Assembly: GCF_024679095.1 (NCBI RefSeq)
Contig: NC_066518.1
Span: 2,905,449 to 2,969,448 of the forward strand
Source: Eriocheir sinensis
Taxonomy: Eukaryota; Arthropoda; Malacostraca; Decapoda; Varunidae
DNA length: 64,000 nucleotides
Reading direction: 5' to 3'
This document shows positions 13,800-26,086 of this stretch, piece by piece; the stretch's first letter is position 1, and the number at the start of each line of letters is the position of its first letter. The notes beneath the pieces are model-generated. The model was not told the origin of the DNA. It saw only the letters and a list, made by a program, of their open reading frames with translations, and did no database searches. The position numbers were made by a program, and so were the translations under genes.

Positions 13800-14570
13800 T
13801 TTGTTGTGGCTGTTTTGTTGGGCTGCTATTCTGCTTTTAGTTATTGATGCTGCATTTGTTTTGTTAACGTTGTGTTGCGTCACCCCTGCCCTTCCATCGC
13901 CCGTCGCTTACATTCACTGCTTTCTACATCCATTCCTCTCCTCGTTTTATCCTGCATTACTTTGTCCTGGTAGTGTTTTCTTTCTCTCATTTCTTCGCTT
14001 CTCTTTTCTTGCCACTCTCCATCTCTTCATTCGCGTGATGGCAATGTACCGGTTACTTTCCACACTCAGCACCTTTAATCTTTCTCTCTTTGCCCCTCTT
14101 TTTTCCTCTTTCGAACGGTTTTCATTTTCCTTGCTTTCTTTTCCCCTATGGTGACTGTTTTTTTTACTCTCTTTTTTCTTTGCCCTTTCTTTCCTATTTG
14201 TGTTTTTTCCATTTTTCTTTGCCTTCTTTTCCCTTTCGTGTCTTTTCCATTTTTTAAAACTTTTTTAACCTTTTTGTTGCTGTTATTTTCTTTTTCTTTG
14301 CTTTCTTTTCTCCTTTTTGTGGCTTTCTCCTTTGCTCATTTTCTTTTTGTGACTGTTTTCTTCTTTGTCCTCCTTTCCCTTTTCCTTTTTTCTTTGCCTT
14401 CTTTACCCCTATCGTGGCTGTTTTCTTTTTTCTTTGGTCTCTCTTCCTTTTGTGAGCCTTCTTTTTATGCTTTTTCTCTTTTTTCGGCTTTTTCATTTAT
14501 TACTTCCACTCGTCTCCCTTCTGTGGCTTTTTATTTTCTGCCGTCTATTTTTTTCGCATTGGGTCCATTT
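13800..14570. repeat. T/C-rich degenerate minisatellite-like tract
   Basis: Variants of TTTTTCTTTGCCTTCTTTTC and GTGGCTGTTTTCTT recur irregularly, most clearly at 14150-14480. The 117-141-codon Phe-rich frames are low complexity. Confidence 0.6.
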
Positions 14571-14819
14571 TAAGAGTTCCCGAAGTGGTGGCGTCATTCT
14601 CCTGTTCTATTTATCTGCCTTGCACCTTTTAACTGTCCCGTCCCGTCTCATCCGCCGCGCAGGTACTTTATATACATGTCTCGGCGGTGTGCTGGCGAGG
14701 TATTTTGATGCACCCGAGCGACGAGAATACACGTGATCCACTTCTCGTGACAAGCAGAATTTCCTGCCCTGAAGTAGGTGACAAATAGGCGTCCGTCAGG
14801 GCAGGTTGAGTGAAGATTC

Positions 14820-14981
<162 letters not shown>

Positions 14982-15144
14982 ATTTCTACCTATATTTCTT
15001 CATTTCTTCCTTAACACTTTCCCTAGCTTATATATTGTCTTCTTTTGCTCTCTTTCGGTCTCTTCTCTAACATTTTCATTTCTATTCTCGTCCCATGCTG
15101 ACTAATCTCTTTATTCTCCCTCCTCTCTCTTTCCCTCCTTTCTC

Positions 15145-15180
15145 GTTATTTCTTCTCCATACGAACACGATGTTGTACCT
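15145..15180 (+). repeat. Copy of a dispersed core motif near (CT)n loci
   Basis: CTCCATACGAACACGATG followed by TTGT closely matches about 32965-32990 (plus) and the complement of about 55962-55977. It lies 165 bp downstream of the (CT)n locus at 14822-14979. Confidence 0.55.
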
Positions 15181-16258
15181 TGATAGTGCCTCTGTGGTAG
15201 GGTATTTGCTATAGGTCTTCTTTCCAGTTTAGTCCATCTTTTGCATGAAAACGTTTGTTCCTCTCAGTTTCTAGTTTCGCCGTCTCCACTGCCTCCCATT
15301 CTCTTCCTACTTTGAAAGCCTCGTCCCATCATCAACCCTCAATCTCTATTTTTTTTCATATTTCTTAATTTGCACTTCGTAGACTTCGTAGATCATGAAG
15401 CTCACTCTATATTCTTTTAAGCTCATTCTCAACCCCACTCCGTCCCTTCTTCATGCCTTTATGCCACAGTCCCTCAGCCTCACCACTCTAGCTTCCTCCT
15501 CTCACCCCCGCCGCAGCTCCCCCTCACCTCGCCTCCTGCCAGGGTGTGACGTGCGCGGGTGACAAGGGGATGGAAGGTAACCAGATGCCGCTGAAAATGG
15601 TGAAGTGTCAGGTGTGGAGAGCCGGATGTTATGGTGATCCTGTGTGTGCGTGTGTGTGTGTGTACGTGCGACACACACACACACACACACGCACACACAC
15701 ACGCACACGCACGCACATACACGCTTCCGTCCACGTCACAGCCTAAGCCTCTGGTCCCGTTTTAGCGGAGCGTCTGATTCATTAGGTATTCCTGGAGGCG
15801 GGTTGGTCAGTGTGTACTACAGTGTTTACCCGCGGCCTCCTCGTCATCACCCTCGGCCTTGAAACGCAGCAACACAAACACACTTTCTTCACCTTGGGTC
15901 TTCGTGTACAGTTTCCCGATGATTCACACAGTGTTCCAAAGATGACTAAAAAGGCCTTCCATATATGAATAGAATAAAGGCGGGGCGCGGCCGAAAGAAA
16001 GCCTATAGCAAGCACTCTTCCAGAAAGGCTCTATCAGGGTGTAATATCGTGTTCGTATGGAGGGAAAACAAGGGAAGAGAAGGAGGCAAAGAGGGAAGGA
16101 GAGATTGATTATTATAATAAGACAAATGCTAGAAACTGGGTAATTTGTTGGTACTCGCTCACTGGAAAAAATGTAATGAATATTATGTGTTAGTTTGATA
16201 CACTACATGAAAAATATTTAAAATTCAGTGAGCGGTGACGAGGAAAAAGGTTGAGAAA
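15181..16258. other. Unique DNA, no gene recognised
   Basis: Contains an imperfect (GT)/(AC) patch at 15640-15722. No frame of note. Confidence 0.5.
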
Positions 16259-16266
16259 GTGTGTGT

Positions 16267-16332
<66 letters not shown>
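16259..16332. repeat. (GT)n microsatellite
   Basis: About 37 GT units with one AT interruption near 16271. Confidence 0.97.
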
Positions 16333-16333
<1 letters not shown>

Positions 16334-18745
16334 GTTTTATATAAATGATCCTCCGATGCACCAACAATTGTTTTATCTTGTTGACCGACACTTTTTCTAT
16401 ACCTCTACTAACTTATCTTCGCCTCCTCATGTAGTTTTAAGAAAGTTTCAATTTCAATGAGTTTGCGACCAACAACGATCATGTTAACGTAATGGCTGTG
16501 CGTGGCGTGTTCCACTAACGGTGCTACGAGACACTGCCTGAGTAGTTTAGACTTTACGCAACAACCAATTTCAAGCTCACCAACTCTTACCTCCCGCACT
16601 AACAGCTGTTATATAAAAAGTTGATTATTAAGGGCGGACGTAGAATCCTGTACACTACTGATTGTTTAACTAGCTTTGCCAATACCTCCCTCACAACTCT
16701 TTTTTTTTGCCTCCTTGTGAAGTGTTTTCAGAATTGCTGGTGGCCGCGTGGGCGTGCCTGAGGTGAGTGAACAGCGCGTAAACATGCACCGGGGGGGGGA
16801 AGGAGTGACCTCACGCCCCCCACCCTTGCAACAATGAGCAATTTTCCTGGTAAGATGCACTGAGAATCATTTTACCTTTGACGGGGCGTAGTCTGTACAA
16901 GAGATGACGCACATTCATGGCCTTGTTTTGACTCCTTAACGACACAGGAGACAGATGGAGGACTATACAAAAATATGAGAAACCTGAAACTTTAGGATTT
17001 TACAAAGAAAACAGAAGGAGATGATTAAGTCCAATGACGTTAACTGCAGTGGTAATATTGACTCATCTCACTGTCGCTTCATGAGAGGAAAATAAAAATA
17101 AAACACTCATCATCTTTGCCAAAGTTGAGTTTCGTAACCTTAATATACATATATCTTTTAAACATGACTTTAATGAGACCACGTTAGAAAGATTCTTCTT
17201 CACTCTCTTATATAATCCCAAGACGACGACGAAAACAGCTTTAGCCCCGTAACATAATTCCACGCCGCATTACCGCCTGTTTACCAAGCCTTGCATCACT
17301 CCACTTTCGATATTTTCCCATCACAAAGGCGACAAATTCTTCCCGCCTGGCAAACACACAACACCTGTGACGCAACACAACCTTCACCTTCCATTCACGC
17401 CAGCCCACCTGTAAGACGTCTCATCGTGCCTCACCTCACCTTTCCTTGCCTGTCGTTACATCACTACGCCTTCTTCATCTTCCCTTTCATCTTCCTGCAA
17501 TCCTCCTCCTCCTCCTCCTCCTCCTCGTCGCGGGACAAAATTTAATCTTGTCGTAAACTAACACAGACTGACTTTATTTGGTATTCTTCGTGGATAGGTT
17601 GTGTAGTGTTGCGTTGTGTTGTGTTGCGCTGTGATGTGTATTTATATGCTGAGATGTGTTGTGATGTGTCCAAGTGTGTTGTTTTGATTACAGACTTGCG
17701 GGGAAACCTTTAATCATCTTGTTATTTCTCGGGGTGTCCTTGCTCTGAGCCTCACCTTCAGAGACTAATGAAGGAATGCAGGTAAGATGAGGTGGTGGTG
17801 GTGGATGTGGTTGTTGTGGCTGTCGTGGTCGTGGTGGTAGTGGTGGTGGTGATGTAACACAGCATGAGGCATTAAATGAAACATGAATGAATTTCCTCCC
17901 ATGCACAAACAGGCTCCGCCCCCCTACACGCACACACAAATATGACGTTGAAGTTACAGGAGCCTGGGCAGAGTATGTTCGCCTCCTTGGAATCCTTTAG
18001 CTTCCAGTAACCTGAATCAAGAATCATGCATGGGAGTGATCAGCGGGCCGTGAGGTGAAGTGACCGGAAACGCTTCATGCGAATATCCTCTCGCTAAACC
18101 TTTTTCCTTCCTGCTCTTGAATCATGTAACCTAGATATTGCGTAATCCTCAAAACCTTACCAATATGAATGTCATCTGTGGATATATTTTGCTTTTATTT
18201 TATCCATTCTTTTATTTTGTCCCCTGTAAATGGAACATAGACATCCATGGGGAAGCTCTTGAAACAGTTAATGATTATGTATACTTAGGGCGATTGATAC
18301 AAACAAATACCTGACTATAATCGGATATATCATGACATCAGACTGGGCTGGAGTGCTTTGGGGAAAAAACAAGGTAACATAATATTGCGAGGCTTCAGTT
18401 GTGCTTAAAGTGTGTTCTTCCGACATGACATATGGATACATGGATATATGAATGGAAATTAACTGTCTTTGGAAGGGGATTTGGGAGATGCCCAAAGTGG
18501 GACTGTGAGATCAACGATGGGTATCACTATAATGAAAAAGAAAACTGCAAATGGAAGAGACAAAATGGAAGAGATAAAAGAAGAGACAAGAAACAAAAGT
18601 AGATGAAATAATAAGGCAATCAAAATCATGAAATAGCAATGCTCGGAATACATAAATAGGAACGAGGACAGCACATGAAAAAACAGTAAGAGACTGGGAT
18701 ATGACTGACACAAAAGACCCAAAGGGAGTCAGATGGGGTATGCCT
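16333..18745. other. Quietest single-copy segment; no gene recognised
   Basis: 2.4 kb with balanced composition and few repeats: a short (CTC)n at about 17500-17526 and imperfect (GGT)n at about 17790-17852. Frames are short (under about 90 codons) and match nothing I recognise. It could be intron or intergenic DNA. Confidence 0.55.
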
Positions 18746-19037
<292 letters not shown>

Positions 19038-19099
19038 TCATGGCAGGTCAGTTAGTCAGCGTGTATACATCCAGGTAAACAGTTTATAAAGGTGCGCCA

Positions 19100-19370
19100 T
19101 ACTGTCTGAAGAAGGTGTAGGCAGGTGACGCAACGAGGGGCGGGGGGGCGGGGGGGGGTGAAGGTGGGGTGTTTAGAGGGGTCAGCGAGAGAAAAAAGTA
19201 AATGGTGGCTAAGGGGAGTTATTATTGATGGGTGGGGAGGCATCATGTGGGTGAGAGGGGGCGAGACATTGATGAGAGAAGGAGGGAGGGGAGGCGTGGG
19301 GGTCAGTAGGTCAGGTTGGGGTTGGGTGTTGACGGGGAGAGGGTGTGGGGGGGGGGGGTGAGCCAGTGTC
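19100..19370 (+). repeat. G-rich tract with G4-prone runs
   Basis: Repeated G runs of 3-10 (for example G7 and G9 near 19143-19158 and G10 near 19350) on the plus strand. No regular unit length is visible. Confidence 0.65.
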
Positions 19371-19441
19371 GGAGGTTCTATCAGAAGGGTGGGTGAAGGA
19401 AAAATGTAATTGAGGTTAAATGGGGTGGAGGTGATTGTGTG

Positions 19442-19444
<3 letters not shown>

Positions 19445-19486
<42 letters not shown>

Positions 19487-19487
19487 T
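19445..19487. repeat. (AGT)n microsatellite
   Basis: About 14 AGT units. Confidence 0.96.
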
Positions 19488-19550
19488 ACAAATTGCAGGA
19501 GTGAAACAAAATCTGAGGGAGGTAGTTCAAGAGAATGAGAGATGAATAGT

Positions 19551-19676
19551 AATTATTTCGGCCACTCCTCTTGACTCTTTTGTAGGAGCAGCGAGTAGCG
19601 GGCTTTTTTTTCATCATTGTTTCCTTTTTTTTTGCCCTTGAACAATTACCTTAACAGTAAAAAAAAAAATATAAAA
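19551..19676 (+). mobile_element. LINE 3'-end tail, copy 1 (sense plus)
   Basis: Contains TTTCGGCCACTCCT, the AGCAGCGAGTAGCGGGC core, a T run with TTGTTTCC, then GCCCTTGA and an A-rich end. This is the recurring ~130-bp family described at 47621. It is truncated at the 5' end and diverged near the tail. Confidence 0.75.
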
Positions 19677-20090
19677 AAAATAAGAGCCCGTATCATGCAG
19701 TCCCTAATTCCATCGTAGGATCCGACGTCTGCCTTGAAGGGCCTACTCAAATATAACAATAAAACGTACGCAAGCCAAATTAAACTACACCATAAGCTAG
19801 AGACAATAGTAAACAAAAACGTTGCGCAGAATAAAGCTAACAAGCGAAACAAGACAAGCGAGATAAAGTTGTAGAATTTGCGCAAATAATGAAGGTATAC
19901 AACAGGGGAGGATGCATGTGTTGGGGGGGGGGGGGGGGAAGGCAGGGGGTTGCAGGTTGTGTACATGTATGGGGGAGGAGGCGGGCCCCGGGGAAGGTGG
20001 ATGCGTGCCAGGTGTGTGTGTGTGTGTGGTGGGGGGGAGGTGCTGGAAGGTGAGAGGAGAAGAGAGAGAGGGGGTGGTGATGGGGGAATG

Positions 20091-20210
<120 letters not shown>

Positions 20211-20279
20211 ACACAAACAACACAAGTCACAAAATCGAAAATAATATCAAGGAATTTTGAAACACGTGGACAGTCAAGG

Positions 20280-21090
20280 TTTGGCATCCCTTATCCTCCT
20301 CCTCTTCCTCTTCCTCCTCCTCCTTCTGTCATTGTCTCTTCCCCTCCTCTCCTCCCCTCTACTATCTCCATTCATTCATTCATTCATATATATTCAACTT
20401 CTTCCTTTTCGTTTCTCATTCCTTCGCCAATTGCTTCCTTCTCCATCCACTCTCTCCTCTCTCCCCTTCCTTCCTTTCTCGTCTTTATTCCTTCCTTCTT
20501 CACCCTTCCTCCCATCTCTGTGCCCTCCCGTACCTTAAACATTGTCACCCATCTTTTTCCTCCTCCCTTCTTTCCTTCCCTTCGTCATCACCTCCTTTTT
20601 CCTGGTTGTCCCTTCCCCTCTTCTCTCCTGATTCACTTGCCCCTTCCTTCCATCATTCAGGCTTTTTTTTATTGTTTCCTTTTTTTGTGCCCTTGTGCTG
20701 TCTCCTTTGCTGTAAAAAAAAAAAATTTAAAAAATGGGACCCTCCTTCCCCTATCACCATTCACCACTGTCCTTCCTCTCTCCTTCTTTTCCTTCATTCC
20801 TTTCCATCTTCTGGTTGTCCCACACCCTTTCCTCTTTCCCCTTCTTTTTACCTCCTCATGGTTTGTTCTGCTTTCCCTTCCCTTCCTTCCCTTAGTTATC
20901 CTCTTACTTCTCCTCTTTCTTTACCCTCTCCTTCCTCCTCCTGCTTCCCACACCCCTTCTTCCTCCTCCTCCTCCTCCTTTCCCAGTCTTTCCCATCATC
21001 CCAGTCCTCCTCCTCCTCCCTTCTGTTGCCTGTCCCTTCCCACCCTCTCTCCTCTTCTCCTTCCCCATCATCACCCCCCCCTCGACACGG
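20280..21090. repeat. Long polypyrimidine tract
   Basis: About 800 bp that is mostly C/T on the plus strand (CCTCCT, CTTCC variants), interrupted only by the LINE tail at 20659-20731. Confidence 0.8.
20659..20731 (+). mobile_element. LINE 3'-end tail, copy 2 (short, sense plus)
   Basis: Only the last ~70 bp of the family: GCTTTTTTTTATTGTTTCC, then TGTGCCCTTGTGCTGTCTCC, TTTGCTGT and a poly(A) of about 12. It is strongly 5'-truncated, as expected for target-primed reverse transcription. Confidence 0.75.
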
Positions 21091-21347
21091 TGACTCATTC
21101 TGTAGCTGTTGGCATCACCCTCATCTTAGGTGTGCGTGTGTGTTGCGGGGGGGAGGAGATGAGGGGGTAAGGGGGAGGGGAGGTAGAGTTTGGGGAGGCG
21201 CATGAGGGAAGAAGGTAATGAAGTAGAGGGGAATGGAGGGAGGAAGGGGAGAGGGAGGTGCAAGGAGGTGGAGAGGGGGAGGAGGTAGTGGGTGAGGGTT
21301 GGGGGGGTGACGAAAGGGGATGAGAGGGATATTGGGGAGGAAGGGGG

Positions 21348-21997
21348 GTGGAGGAGGAGGGTGGGATGGTGGTGAGGAGGTTGGGGTGGGATGGTGGAGG
21401 AGGTTGGGGTGGGATGGTGGAGGAGGTTGGGGTGGGATGGTGGAGGAGGTTGGGGTGGGATGGTGGAGGAAGTTGGGGGGGGATGGTGGAGGAGGAGGTT
21501 GGGGTGGGATGGTGGAGGAGGTTGGGGTCGGATGGTGGAGGAGGTTGGGGGATGGTGGTGAAGGAGGTGGGGGTGGTATGGTGGAGGAGGTTGGGGTGGG
21601 ATGGTGGTGAAGGAGGTTGGGGTGGGATTGTGGAGGAGGTTGGGTGGGATGGAGGAGGAGGTTGGGGAGAGATGGAGGAGGAGGTTGGAGTGGGATGGAG
21701 GAGGAGGTTGGGGCGAGATGGTGGAGGAGGTTGGGGTGGGATGGTGGAGGAGGCTGGGGTGGAATGGTGGAGGAGGTTGGGGTGGGATGGTGGAGGAGGA
21801 GGTTGGAGTGGGATGGAGGAGGAGGTTGGGGCGAGATGGTGGAGGAGGTTGGGGTGGGATGGTGGAGGAGGTTGGGGTGGGATGGTGGAGGAGGAGATTG
21901 GGGTGGGATTGTGGAGGAGGTTGGAGTGGGATGGTGGAGGAGGCTGGGGTGGGATGGTGGAGGAGGTTGGGGTGGGATGGTGGAGGTTGAGGTTGGG
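21348..21997 (+). repeat. 23-bp G-rich minisatellite, ~28 units
   Basis: The unit is GGAGGTTGGGGTGGGATGGT plus GGA. Starts are exactly 23 bp apart at 21381, 21404 and 21427, with occasional 3-bp GGA insertions or losses later. The plus strand has almost no C. Because 23 is not a multiple of 3, Gly/Trp/Val-rich frames are open in all three phases, and the 310-codon minus-strand Pro/Ser frame is equally artificial. Confidence 0.95.
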
Positions 21998-22153
21998 GTG
22001 AAGGGAGGATATGAAAAAAAACAGCAAATAAAAAAAACCCAGTGTTTTAAATAATAAGATGAATTTTGTTTATGCTTTTCAATTTCTTTTTAATTCTCTT
22101 CACAAAATAACAACAATAAAGGAAAGACTTCGATGATGCAAAAAATAATTATT

Positions 22154-22154
<1 letters not shown>

Positions 22155-22209
<55 letters not shown>
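22155..22209. repeat. (AC)n microsatellite
   Basis: About 27 AC units. Confidence 0.97.
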
Positions 22210-22212
<3 letters not shown>

Positions 22213-22840
22213 ATGCTTCTTCTTTTTTTTTTTTTAATTTTCCTTCCAATTCTATTTCCTATCTCGTATGTCCCTTTTTCTCTTCCCTTTCTTGTTTTTC
22301 TCTCCTGTCCTCCTTTCCTCACTTTCTCCCTCCTCACCTTCCTCTTGCCCCCTTTTCCCTCCTCCTCCCCCCCTCCCTCCCATGTCTTTCCTCCAACTCT
22401 TGCCCCGTCACCGCCCCTGTCCGCGCCCCATAACCAAACAAGGTCACGAGGAGGGAGGAAGGAGGGGGATAAAGAAGAGGGAGGGAGGGAGGGACATGAT
22501 TAAGAGCCAGGGAGAGAAGAGACAATAGCAGGGAGGGAGAGAGGGGAAAGACGCTGAAGTAAAAGAGGAAAAAAAGAGGGGAGGGAGAGAAAAGGGGAGA
22601 AAGGGAGAGAGAAAGGGGGAGGGAGGGAGAGAGAAAGGGGGAGGGAGGAACTGTTGTTGCCCGCTGACAGAACAGGCGTTTGGCCAACACATCCCCCCTC
22701 CTTTCCTCCCTCCATACCTCCTTCTCTTCTCTCTCCACCCAGTAACCCTTATCCCTCCTCTCCTGCCTCCACTCGCCAGGACATTCCCCTCACCCTCCAC
22801 TCCTCCCCTCCATCTCCCTCCTACCTTAAAAATAAATAAC
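22210..22840. other. Opposed pyrimidine- and purine-rich blocks
   Basis: C/T-rich at 22220-22400, A/G-rich at 22440-22650 (GGGAGGGAG variants), then C/T-rich at 22680-22820. The blocks are partly complementary in composition only. No gene. Confidence 0.6.
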
Positions 22841-22944
22841 CTGTTGGGAACTCAGCACCCACATCTGAGGGGAAAAAACGGACAAGGAAGCCGGGACAGG
22901 ACGGAGCGAGAGAGGGAAAAAACATGTTGCGTACAAACAAAAAC

Positions 22945-23370
22945 GAAAATTCCCTAACAAAAAAGTACGGATATCTAAAAATGGAAAGAACTTGTAAATA
23001 ATATAAAGAGACGTAAACTAGGTACTAAAACAAAATTCCCCTCACCCCCCCAAAAAAAAAATAGGGATACCTGGAAATAGGGAGAACATGCAAATATAAA
23101 CTTGGTACAAAAACGAAGAATTCCCCCACAAAAAAGGAAGGATATCTAAAAATGGAAAGAACTTGTAAATAATATAAAGAGAAGTAAACTAGGTACTAAA
23201 ACAGAACTCCTCCCCTAAAAAAAAAAAAAAATAAAAAAAAAATAGGCATACCTGAAAATAGAGAAAACATAAATATAAAGATAAATAGAAGATTTCACCC
23301 ACAAAAAATAAGGATACCTGAAAATAGATGGATAATGTAAATATAAAGATAAGTAAAGAAGATAAATACG
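22945..23370 (+). repeat. Degenerate A-rich tandem repeat
   Basis: GGATATCTAAAAATGGAAAG recurs at about 22969 and 23140 (171 bp apart). Related GGATACCTGGAAATAGG-type units occur near 23065, 23246 and 23311. Units end in A runs with CCCC interruptions. Confidence 0.7.
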
Positions 23371-23529
23371 TAGGCAAAAAAAAGAAAAGACAGAAGTGGA
23401 CGATGATCGGAAAACAAGTAAATTTAATGAAAGCAGTTAAGTCAGTTACGTCCCGAGAAGGTGTGTTAGCAGAGGTGGATGAGTTCAAGTAGATGATGGA
23501 TGTGAGCCAATTCTAATCGTAGTTTTATC

Positions 23530-23583
23530 GGGAGTGGTGATGGGAGTGGTGGTGGTGGTAGGGGGGGGGGGGCGCTGCATGGT
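23530..23583 (+). repeat. G-rich duplicated segment, copy A
   Basis: GGGAGTGGTGATGGGAGTGG, then a GGT run, a long G run and GCGCTGCATGGT. The same order occurs at about 25116-25192. Confidence 0.75.
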
Positions 23584-23810
23584 CCACACTCCTCAGGGAA
23601 GCAACAGACCCGTAGGCATTTATGGTCTGGGCTGGACTACCTTAAAAGTCCCCTCCTGTTACCCACTTAAAACATTCATGGCCAGGGTCGAAAACTACAT
23701 ACTTTCGGTGCCCTCTGGAAGCATTCAGTCTCCCTTTAAAGCACGGGCGTATTATCCCATATCGTCGCCCCAAGGTATTGAGGGGCCAAGTTTTTGATAA
23801 TGTATCCGCC

Positions 23811-24053
23811 ATCATTCAATTACTTTTTATCGGAGTGTCTTTTAAAGTAACTCCGATTGAGATAGTCACCTACAAAATGCTCTCACATGCCATCGTTCAA
23901 TTATTTTTTATCGCAGTGTCTTTTAAAGTAACTCCGATTGAGATAGTCACCTACAAAATGCTTTCACACGCCATCGTTCAATTATTTTTTATCGCAGTGT
24001 CTTTTAAAGTAACCCCGTTTGAGATAGTCACCTACAAAATGCTCTCACATGCA
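23811..24053 (+). repeat. 81-bp tandem repeat, three copies, in frame
   Basis: ATC(A/G)TTCAATTA starts at 23811, 23892 and 23973, exactly 81 bp apart. The copies differ at a handful of positions. Because 81 is 27 codons, one plus-strand frame stays open across all copies and repeats VSFKVTP.EIVTYKMLSH. The open frame starts without an obvious initiation context and ends about 40 bp past the array. I recognise no protein family; a non-coding tandem repeat is the simpler reading. Confidence 0.9.
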
Positions 24054-24838
24054 TTTGTTGATCAGGTAAAACAATTTGACACATTTTGGTAACGGAAAGG
24101 CAGACAGACAGATAAGGAGAGAGACGGACAATGACAAAACACACACAACAAACACGTGATTGCCTTCCTTGCTATGTGGAGGCGCCGATAATAAAGATGA
24201 CGGATCCCATAATAGGCACAACAATAATGGTATGAAGCAGAGGAGGAGGAGGAGGAGGTGGTGGTGGAGAGGGGCTGGTGGGTGGGAAGGAGGCAGCAAA
24301 AGGAGAAGGGAGAGGGGGAGAGCCTTTGAATGGAGGGAGGAGGTTGGCAGCGGTTCACGTCCCTCCCATTCATTACTATGGCACACACCCAGCAGCAGCA
24401 GCACCACGCTAAACTTGGTGCTGCCCGCTGGCGTCTCCCCCCCCCCACACACACACACACACGCACACACACACATGTACACACTTCTATTGATCTTCTC
24501 CTTTCGGCTTCTACTAATCTTTAAAGGATCAGCAACTTTGTTTTTTTATCAGTTTTTTCGTTCTTTGATCTTCGTTCATCGTAAACAAATATCCGAAGGT
24601 AATTTATAAAACGATATCAGCTGTCTGTTCTAATTCTTGCCCTTCCATGTAGGTCAGCCGCACACATTCATATGGTAATTTAGAAACCGAACACACCACA
24701 ATACAAAGCAATACAATACACCACAACGAAACAGTGCGTGCAGGCCTTCAGGGAGACACCTAGTGGGCCACCTTGAAAGTTTCGGGCCAGGTAGCAACTG
24801 GGTTAGGTGAACATTAGGCGAGGCTGTGGCATACATGC

Positions 24839-24840
<2 letters not shown>
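24054..24840. other. Spacer with short (GGA)n and (AC)n; no gene
   Basis: Short GGA run near 24240 and AC near 24447-24474. The opposed ~145-codon frames cover mostly low-complexity sequence. Confidence 0.5.
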
Positions 24841-24875
<35 letters not shown>

Positions 24876-24951
24876 CCACCCGTCAACAATTTCGAAAGTA
24901 AAAGTCTATAATGTTAACAGTTATTTTATGGACTTGTACACACGCACGTGC

Positions 24952-25046
<95 letters not shown>
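24841..25046. repeat. (GT)n and (AC)n microsatellites
   Basis: (GT) at 24841-24873 and (AC) at 24957-25046, complementary and 83 bp apart. Confidence 0.97.
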
Positions 25047-25049
<3 letters not shown>

Positions 25050-25099
25050 AGGTTCATTCCATAAGTGGACAAACAAACTGATGGCTGGATAGTGTCAGT

Positions 25100-25192
25100 G
25101 ATTGGCGGTGGTGGTGGTGATGGGAGTGGTGATGGGAGTGGTGATGGGAGTGGTGGTGGTGGTAGGGGGGGGAGGGGGCGCTGCATGGTGCA
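25100..25192 (+). repeat. G-rich duplicated segment, copy B
   Basis: Three GGGAGTGGTGAT-type units, a GGT run, a G-rich run with a single A, and GCGCTGCATGGT. It matches 23530-23583 but has an extra internal unit. Confidence 0.75.
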
Positions 25193-25715
25193 TCGCAACA
25201 AGAAGTTTTCTCAGCCTTAAATATAGTAAAAGTTTTGAAAGAGGAGACAGACCAAGACTATATGAAAAGAAAAAAAAAAACGTCATATATGGCAAATAAA
25301 AAAAATAAATGCTCCAGAAAGAAAATATCAGCTCTAGGCCTTGAGATATTGAAGTAGTGTCTATTATGTTTAACTCAGAAAAAAAAGTTACCAATCAAGT
25401 TTAAATGCAAATTATACATTCTCTTCTTCCTTAGTTATTTTTGCCTTAATTTTCTTTTATCTCATTACTTCTTTATATTCATTTGTATTATCACCAAAGA
25501 AACTAAGCTTCCTGGGAATGCACTGTAGTGGCTGGGCTGGCGCGGCTGGACGTGGGATGCTAAACACTTTACTGTCAAGGACGGAATGTTATGTCGGGGC
25601 GATCGGGAGGCGAGGACGGACGAGGCAATAACCAGGCGTAATGGGACGACAGGAGGCATAAACGTTTTGTTGCGGCTGCCGATGTGAAGTGTGCGGGACA
25701 GGTAGTGAGGAATGA
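25193..25715. other. A-rich spacer, nothing recognised
   Basis: No repeat unit or coding frame of note. Confidence 0.45.
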
Positions 25716-26005
25716 CGACTGACCGACTGACTGACTGACTGACTGAAAGTATGAATGAGTGAATGAATGAATGAATGGTTGGTTATTGGTAAAGTATTTC
25801 TTTGTAGATTAGATTATGAATGAATGAATGAATGAATGAATGGAAGAATGACTGACTGACTGACTGAATGAATGAATGAATGGAAGAATGAATGAATGAA
25901 TGGGAGAATGAATGAATGAATGAATGGAAGAATGAATGAATGAATGAATGAATGGATGAATGAATGGAAGAATGAATGAATAAATGGAAGAATGAATGAA
26001 TGGTT
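25716..26005 (+). repeat. (GAAT)n / (GACT)n tetranucleotide array
   Basis: GACT units then GAAT units with regular GGAAGAAT and GGTT interruptions, and one 50-bp non-repeat insert near 25780-25815. The TGGTTGATTATTGG-type segment flanking the array occurs twice, near 25777 and 26001. It ends about 80 bp upstream of the reverse-transcriptase fragment. Confidence 0.93.
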
Positions 26006-26086
26006 GATTATTGGCAGTGATGATTATTTATTTGTAGATAAGAGAATATTGATAGATGTAGAATACTGTTATGCTCTCTTAGCACC

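Noticed and set aside
21095..22027. 310-codon minus-strand Pro/Ser frame and 217-codon plus frame
   Set aside because: These are translations of the 23-bp minisatellite, open in several phases at once.
25716..26005. Telomere- or centromere-type satellite
   Set aside because: The GAAT/GACT tetranucleotide is not the arthropod telomeric TTAGG and is only ~290 bp long with irregular interruptions.
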